Below, one piece after another: positions 44,327 to 49,089 of a stretch of DNA of 49,089 nucleotides. The notes beneath the pieces are model-generated. The model made no database searches. It saw nothing but the letters and a program-made list of their open reading frames with translations, and had not been told where the DNA came from. The position numbers and the translations under genes were made by a program. This DNA comes from Pseudonocardia lacus (lineage in GTDB: Bacteria > Actinomycetota > Actinomycetes > Mycobacteriales > Pseudonocardiaceae): the NCBI RefSeq assembly GCF_018531445.1, contig NZ_JAHDTH010000034.1, positions 1-49,089 on the forward strand. Direction: 5' to 3'. How positions within the stretch are numbered: the stretch's first letter is position 1; each line of letters opens with the position of its first letter.

Positions 44327-45915
44327 GCGGTCTCCTCCGCGGGGTCGGTGGGGGCGACGGCGGGCAGGGTGAGGCGGATCGTCGCCCCGGGATCGGTCTC
44401 CGCGCGCTTGTCGAGGCCGATGCGCCCGCCGTGGAACTCGACGATCTTCTTGGCCAGCGACAGGCCGATCCCGGTTCCGGGGTACCGGTCGCGGCCGTGC
44501 AGCCGCTGGAAGATCACGAACACCTTCTCGGCGTACTCCGGCTCGATGCCGATGCCGTTGTCGGCGACGGTGATCGCCCAGCTGTCGCCTGCGCGCTCGG
44601 CGCGCACACGCACCACCGGCGGCACGCCCTCGCGGTGGAACTTCAGCCCGTTGCCCAGCAGGTTGACCATCAGCTGCTGCAGCAGCGCCCGGTCGCCGCG
44701 GACCTCGGGCAGCTCGCCGATGTCGAACGTGCCCTCCGCCTGCTCGCGCAGGCCGTCGAGCTGGGTGGCCGCCGCCTTCGTGACCGTGGCCAGGTCGACC
44801 GCCTCGAACGCCTCGGTGGTGCGCCCCACCCGGGAGAACGCCAGCAGGTCGTTGATCAGCCGCTGCATCCGCTGGGCGCCGTCGACGGCGAACTCGATGT
44901 ACTGGTCGGCCCGGGCGTCCAGTTGGCCGCCGTAGCGGCGCTGCAGCAGCTGGCAGAAGCTCGACACCTTGCGCAGCGGCTCCTGCAGGTCGTGGCTGGC
45001 CACGTAGGCGAACTGCTCCAGGTCGCGGTTCGAGCGCTCCAGGTCGCGCGCCTGCTCGTCGAGACGCCGGTTGACGGCCTTGGCGTCGGTCAGGTCGCTG
45101 AGGATGTGCCGGCGCATCGCCTCGACGTCCTCGCCGAGCTGGACGATCTCCCTCGGGCCCTGGGCGCGGACCTCGCGCTGCACGTTGCCCGACACGACCT
45201 CGCGCACCTCGGCGGCGAGCTCGGCGACCGGGCGCAGCACCGTGCGGCGCAGCCCGATCCCGGTCATCACCAGGAACGTCGCCAGCAGCACCACGATCGC
45301 CACGCCGATCCAGATCAGGAACGACGCCGAGCCGTTGAGGTCGGCGCGCAGGCCCTGCTGCTGCGCGGCCAGCGCGTCGGTCAGCTTGCGCAGCTCGGTG
45401 CGCACCACGTCGAACTGGGCGCGCCCCTGCTCGGCGGGCGGCGGCGTGCCGGCGATGACCGGCTCGGCGTACTCCACGCGCCACCGCGTGATCCCGGCCT
45501 CGACCCCGTCGAGGGCGTCCCGGATCGCCTCCTGGCCGGGCCCGCCGGACAACCGGCGGATGATCTCGGTCTGGGTCCGCCTGGCCTCGACGCCCGCGCG
45601 GTAGGGGTCGATGAACTCCGGGGAGCTGCCGGCGAGCTGCACGCCCCGGATGCCGGTCTCCTGGTTGACCAGGGCCACCGCCAGCCGTTCGGCGGCCAGC
45701 GTCGACGGACCGCCCACCTCGAGCAGCCGCGCCCGGGAGTCGGTGAGCTGCCAGAGCCCGAACGCGCCGAGCCCGATCACGATCATTGCCACGACGGCGG
45801 CGGCGGTGACCCCCACGCCGAACATGCGCGACAGCGGCCAGCGCTCGTCGGCGGCCCCCGACCGGTCGTGGCGCAACGCGCGGCGGCGGGGCTCGCGCTC
45901 CAGGCTGACGGTCAC
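44323..45915 (-). CDS. CHASE3-HAMP sensor histidine kinase
   Basis: The 530-residue membrane kinase has TM1 (31-55), a CHASE3 extracellular sensor (about 60-190), TM2 (198-222), HAMP (about 224-275), a coiled coil, HisKA with His308 ([19 protein letters not shown]) and a HATPase domain ([44 protein letters not shown]). It is of the bacteriophytochrome-like kinase subclass. It overlaps both neighbours by 4 nt and forms a three-gene operon with the REC-PP2C phosphatase and the receiver. Confidence 0.93.
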   Translation of the reverse strand: MTVSLEREPRRRALRHDRSGAADERWPLSRMFGVGVTAAAVVAMIVIGLGAFGLWQLTDSRARLLEVGGPSTLAAERLAVALVNQETGIRGVQLAGSSPEFIDPYRAGVEARRTQTEIIRRLSGGPGQEAIRDALDGVEAGITRWRVEYAEPVIAGTPPPAEQGRAQFDVVRTELRKLTDALAAQQQGLRADLNGSASFLIWIGVAIVVLLATFLVMTGIGLRRTVLRPVAELAAEVREVVSGNVQREVRAQGPREIVQLGEDVEAMRRHILSDLTDAKAVNRRLDEQARDLERSNRDLEQFAYVASHDLQEPLRKVSSFCQLLQRRYGGQLDARADQYIEFAVDGAQRMQRLINDLLAFSRVGRTTEAFEAVDLATVTKAAATQLDGLREQAEGTFDIGELPEVRGDRALLQQLMVNLLGNGLKFHREGVPPVVRVRAERAGDSWAITVADNGIGIEPEYAEKVFVIFQRLHGRDRYPGTGIGLSLAKKIVEFHGGRIGLDKRAETDPGATIRLTLPAVAPTDPAEETA

Positions 45916-47132
45916 GCGCCCACCGCGAGGGCGGGCGCGGCGTCGGCCGACGAGGCGTCGGCGGAGAGCAGCAGGATGGCCACGTCGTCGACCAGCGGGC
46001 CGCCGTTGTATCCCACGGCGCGCTCGACCAGCCGGGCCGGCAGCGCCTCCAGGTCGGTGGCGCGTTCCTCGGCGAGCACGTCGAGCAGCCCTTCTTCCCA
46101 CAGCGGTTGGCCCGGGACCGGCCCGCGACCCTCGATCAACCCGTCGGTGTGCAGCAGCAGCGCCCACCCCCGGCCCAGCGCCAGCGTCGCCGGCTCCCAC
46201 TCGACGTCGGCCAGGATGCCCAGCGGCAACCCGACCGGTGCGTCGGCGGCGCGCGGCTCGGGCAGCAGCGACACCGGCGGCGGGTGCCCGGCCAGCCGGA
46301 CCAGCGCCTCGCTCTCGCCCGTCGGCCCGACCGTGATCGCCACCGTGCACACCGTGGTGAACAGCGACCGCTCGTGGCGCTCGCTGACCAGCACCTGCTG
46401 CAGCTTCGGCAGGACCTGCGCCTCCTCGACGCCGGCCAGCACCAGCGCCCGCCACGACACCCGCAGCAGCGCGCCCAGCGCGGCCTCGTCCGGGCCGTGC
46501 CCGCAGACGTCGCCGATGATCGCGTGCACCGTGCCGTTCGGGCCCAGCACGGCGTCGAAGAAGTCGCCGCCGATCAGCGACCGGGTGCGGCCGGCCCGGT
46601 AGTAGTTGCGGCCCCGGACGGGGCTGCCGGCCAGCAGCAGCGACGGCAGCAGGCCGCGCTCCAGGCGCACCGACTCGGCCGCGGCCATCTGCTCCTCGCG
46701 CAGCCGCATCAGGCTGGCCTCCGCGCGGCGCCGCTCGACCGCGTAGCGCACCGCGCGGATCAGCACCTGGCCGTCGACCTTGCCCTTGACCAGGTAGTCC
46801 TGCGCGCCGGCGGCGACCGCCGCCGTCCCGAGGTACTCGTCGTCCAGGCCGGTCAGCACGCAGACGGCGGCGGTGTCGTCGGCGCCCAGTATCTGGCGCA
46901 GGCCCTCCAGGCCGTCGGTGCCGGGCAGGTTCAGGTCGAGCAGGACGCAGTCGCAGCGGCCCAGCAGGCTGCCGGAGGTCACGTCGGCCACCGACTCGGC
47001 CACCTCGACCTCCAGGTCGGGGTCGACCTCGGCCAGCAGCTCGCGGACCAGGAACACGTCGGCCGGGTCGTCCTCGACCAGCAGGACGCGGCGCGGCGCG
47101 ACCGGGGCCGGTCGGGTCGCCGTGGGGGTCAT
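45912..47132 (-). CDS. Receiver-PP2C (SpoIIE/RsbU-type) phosphatase
   Basis: The 406-residue protein has an N-terminal receiver with Asp66 ([12 protein letters not shown]), a linker helix, and a SpoIIE/RsbU phosphatase domain with metal ligands in [32 protein letters not shown] and VDDVAILLL. RsbU-type phosphatases usually dephosphorylate an anti-anti-sigma factor. Phosphorylation by the adjacent kinase could control it. The ATG at 47132 has GGAGGAG upstream; TAGGCT (47193-47188) is a promoter candidate. Confidence 0.92.
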   Translation of the reverse strand: MTPTATRPAPVAPRRVLLVEDDPADVFLVRELLAEVDPDLEVEVAESVADVTSGSLLGRCDCVLLDLNLPGTDGLEGLRQILGADDTAAVCVLTGLDDEYLGTAAVAAGAQDYLVKGKVDGQVLIRAVRYAVERRRAEASLMRLREEQMAAAESVRLERGLLPSLLLAGSPVRGRNYYRAGRTRSLIGGDFFDAVLGPNGTVHAIIGDVCGHGPDEAALGALLRVSWRALVLAGVEEAQVLPKLQQVLVSERHERSLFTTVCTVAITVGPTGESEALVRLAGHPPPVSLLPEPRAADAPVGLPLGILADVEWEPATLALGRGWALLLHTDGLIEGRGPVPGQPLWEEGLLDVLAEERATDLEALPARLVERAVGYNGGPLVDDVAILLLSADASSADAAPALAVGA

Positions 47133-47296
47133 CGTGGGGGGTACTCCTCCGGAGCTCCGCGGGAGATCGCGCGGTGCGGGTCGCCGGAGCCTAGATGGCG
47201 CGGCGCGACCGGCGCAGCTCGAACGGGTAACGGTGGCGCGGTCGGTCGTGCACCCGCCGTGAGCGGCCGACCGGGCGAGCCCGTCGGTCGGCCCAC

Positions 47297-47971
47297 TCAG
47301 GCTACCGACGCCGCGGCCCGCAGCACCGAGGTGAACAGGGCGAGCCCGTCGGCCGACGGGCCGGTGAGCGGGTCGATAGCGTGTTCGGGGTGCGGCATCA
47401 ACCCGACGACGCGGCCGTCGGCGGAACTGATCCCGGCGATGTCGGCCTGGGCGCCGTTCGGGTTCTGATCCAGGTAGCGGAACACGATCCGCCCGTCGCC
47501 GGCGAGCCGCTCCAGGGTGGCGGCGTCGGCGACGTAGCGGCCCTCCCCGGACTTGAGCGGCACCAGCAGCTCCTCGCCCTCGGTGAGGTCGCACGTCCAC
47601 GCCGTCGACGCCGACTCGACCCGCAGGCGCTGGTCGCGGCAGACGAAGTGCAGCCCGGCGTTGCGGACCAGCGCCCCCGGCAGCAGCCCGGCCTCGCAGA
47701 GGATCTGGAAGCCGTTGCAGATGCCCAGCACGGGCATCCCGCGCGCGACTGAGTCGACCACTTCGCGCATGATCGGGGCGATGCTGGCGATGGCGCCCGC
47801 GCGCAGGTAGTCGCCGTAGGAGAAGCCCCCGGGCACGACCACCGCGTCGACGCCGGCGAGGTCGTGGTCGGCGTGCCACAGCGGGACCGCCTCGGCGCCC
47901 GCCCTGCGGACCGCGCGCGCGGCGTCGCGGTCGTCCAACGAGCCCGGGAAGGTGACGACCCCGATCCTCAC
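47297..47971 (-). CDS. purQ: Phosphoribosylformylglycinamidine synthase subunit PurQ
   Basis: The 224-residue class I glutamine amidotransferase has nucleophile Cys85 in GICNGFQIL and the His/Glu pair in [10 protein letters not shown]. It releases ammonia from glutamine for PurL. It starts at GTG 47971 and overlaps purS by 4 nt (GTGA). The three-gene signalling operon separates it from purL. Confidence 0.97.
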   Translation of the reverse strand: MRIGVVTFPGSLDDRDAARAVRRAGAEAVPLWHADHDLAGVDAVVVPGGFSYGDYLRAGAIASIAPIMREVVDSVARGMPVLGICNGFQILCEAGLLPGALVRNAGLHFVCRDQRLRVESASTAWTCDLTEGEELLVPLKSGEGRYVADAATLERLAGDGRIVFRYLDQNPNGAQADIAGISSADGRVVGLMPHPEHAIDPLTGPSADGLALFTSVLRAAASVA

Positions 47972-48222
47972 GACGACACCCCGTCGCGCGCGACGCGGGT
48001 GACGACCCAGTCCTCGATCACCGGGTTGGCCAGCAGGTCCCCGGCGATCCGGTGCAGCGTGTCGTCGTCGAGGTCGTCGGCGACGTCGAGCTCGAAGTGC
48101 TTGCCCTGGCGCACGTCGTGGACGCCGGCGATGCCGAGGCGGGACAACGCGCCCGCGACGGCCTGGCCCTGCGGATCGAGGATCTCCGGCTTGGGCATCA
48201 CGTCAACAACCACTCTGGCCAC
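47968..48222 (-). CDS. purS: Phosphoribosylformylglycinamidine synthase subunit PurS
   Basis: The 84-residue protein has the PurS pattern ([41 protein letters not shown]). PurS bridges PurL and PurQ in the FGAM synthase complex. The GTG at 48222 lies 6 nt after TAGGCT (48234-48229), making it probably leaderless and the first gene of purSQ. Confidence 0.95.
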   Translation of the reverse strand: MARVVVDVMPKPEILDPQGQAVAGALSRLGIAGVHDVRQGKHFELDVADDLDDDTLHRIAGDLLANPVIEDWVVTRVARDGVSS

Positions 48223-48228
48223 CCCACC

Positions 48229-48234
48229 AGCCTA
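48229..48234 (-). promoter_or_regulatory. Leaderless -10 of purSQ
   Basis: TAGGCT on the minus strand ends 6 nt before the purS GTG. The same hexamer is used before purL (43867-43862) and the small membrane protein gene (13317-13322). Confidence 0.6.
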
Positions 48235-48281
48235 CGGCGGCGGGCTGGCGGCCGAGCATCCCCCGGGCCAGGGTGGACCGC

Positions 48282-48914
48282 ATGGAGATCACCCACTACG
48301 GCCACTCGTGCCTGCTGCTCGACACCGGCGCCGCGCGGCTGCTGCTCGACCCCGGGGCGTTCTCGACCGGCTTCGAGTCCCTCACCGGCCTCGACGCGGT
48401 GCTGGTCACCCACCAGCACTTCGACCACCTCGAACCCGACCGGCTGACCGCGCTGCTGCGCGCCAACCCGGACGCCAGGGTGCTCGTCGACGCCGGCTCG
48501 GCCCCGACGCTGGCCGAGCGCGGGATCACCCACGAGGTGCTGGCCCCCGGCGCGTCCGTCGAGGTCGCCGGGGCGCGGGTGGACGTGCTGGGCGGCGAGC
48601 ACGCCGTCATCCACCCCGACATCCCCGTCATCGACAACAACGCCTACCTGGTGGACGGCACCCACCTGCACCCCGGCGACGCGCTGGTCGCGCCGCCGGA
48701 GCCGGTCGAGGTGCTGTTCCTGCCCACCGGCGCGCCGTGGCTGAAGCTGTCCGAGGCCGTCGACTACCTGCGGGCGGTGTCGCCGGCGACGGCCGTGCCG
48801 ATCCACGAGGCCGTGCTGTCCAACCCCGGCATCTGGTACGGGATGTTCGAGAAGCTGGCCCCGGAGCGGACGACCCTCAAGGTCCTCGACGCCGCCACCG
48901 CCACCACGGTCTGA
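48282..48914 (+). CDS. Metallo-beta-lactamase-fold hydrolase
   Basis: The 210-residue protein is of the UlaG-like branch: YGHSCLLLDTGAARLLLDPG near the N-terminus and the metal motif THQHFDHLEPD, with PIHEAVLSNPG near the end. Substrate unknown. M. tuberculosis Rv0786c, next to purS, is the same kind of protein. The ATG at 48282 fits the family start; GTG at 48273 is an alternative. Confidence 0.85.
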   Translation: MEITHYGHSCLLLDTGAARLLLDPGAFSTGFESLTGLDAVLVTHQHFDHLEPDRLTALLRANPDARVLVDAGSAPTLAERGITHEVLAPGASVEVAGARVDVLGGEHAVIHPDIPVIDNNAYLVDGTHLHPGDALVAPPEPVEVLFLPTGAPWLKLSEAVDYLRAVSPATAVPIHEAVLSNPGIWYGMFEKLAPERTTLKVLDAATATTV

Positions 48915-48932
48915 CGCCCCACCCCCCGGGCG

Positions 48933-49089
48933 TCAGGCGGCCCGGGCGACCGCGGCCGGCAGCCGGTAGGTGCCCGGGACCGCACCGGCCGCCCGGGCCG
49001 CGTCCACGGCGGCGAGCACCGCGGCGAACCGGGCGGCGTGCCCGAGGTCGTCGGCCCGCACGTCGATCCGCACGGCGTCGCCGCGGCGG
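48933..49089 (-). CDS. C-terminal end of an unidentified protein (gene runs off the window)
   Basis: On the minus strand an open frame enters from beyond the window and ends at TGA 48935-48933. The 51 visible residues include RIDVRADDLGHAARFAAVLA and GTYRLPAAVARAA. The composition looks like real coding sequence, but too little is present to name it. It converges on the hydrolase gene with an 18-bp gap. Confidence 0.5.
   Translation of the reverse strand, partial: RRGDAVRIDVRADDLGHAARFAAVLAAVDAARAAGAVPGTYRLPAAVARAA

Noticed and set aside
48360..48375. GTTCTCGACC resembling the palindrome family arm
   Set aside because: It is inside the hydrolase coding sequence, matches only about 9 bases and has no partner arm.

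Overview
The window is very GC-rich, coding-dense actinobacterial DNA. Mycothiol synthase (mshD), GlnR, an LmeA-like protein, DUF1416, DUF3073, a DivIVA-like protein, many GTG starts and frequent leaderless genes point to Actinobacteria. Gene content and order resemble the Mycobacterium tuberculosis Rv0786c-Rv0822c neighbourhood. A Pseudonocardiales-type organism (Pseudonocardia-like) is my best guess, made without any database search.

Layout. (1) 1-8.9 kb, phosphate: an LCP cell-wall ligase missing its 5' end, phoU, a dodecin-like gene and a second phoU on +, facing pstS-pstC-pstA-pstB on -. Both phoU genes and pstS carry a PHO box of two 11-bp units, 27-28 bp upstream of a -10. mshD lies behind pstS. 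(2) 9.0-18.4 kb, core and sulfur genes: glnR, an lmeA-like gene, a cysteine-rich leader peptide ahead of the sulfurtransferase sseA, DUF1416, a two-gene regulator unit on -, a small membrane protein, nitrobindin, a DivIVA-like protein, a Fur-family regulator, ygfZ, a decayed MFS transporter and DUF3073. (3) 18.6-33.8 kb, accessory block: a DUF1648/YtrA-type GntR pair, then a complete myo-inositol catabolism and uptake cluster (GntR regulator; iolC, aldolase, iolB, iolD, iolA, iolE; binding protein, permease, ATPase; iolG, iolH-like, a second Gfo/Idh dehydrogenase). In mycobacteria DUF3073 and purM are neighbours, so this block looks inserted between them. (4) 33.8-49.1 kb, purines and signalling: a lipoprotein, an NrtR-like protein, a CPCC protein, purM, purF, a PAS-GGDEF-EAL protein, a sterol-carrier-like protein, purL, a receiver / histidine kinase / REC-PP2C phosphatase trio, purQ, purS, a metallo-beta-lactamase-fold hydrolase, and the 3' end of one more gene.

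The most unusual signals are these. A family of four 63-65-bp near-perfect palindromes (3606, 8930, 18459, 34394) lies at gene 3' ends. One copy supplies the last codons and stop of a phoU gene, and two copies bracket the inositol block. A tail-to-tail gene pair (DUF1416 and a minus-strand gene) has lost both expected stops at a terminator-like hairpin. A leaderless cysteine-rich attenuator peptide precedes sseA. At least ten genes have a TANNNT -10 just 6-8 nt before the start codon.
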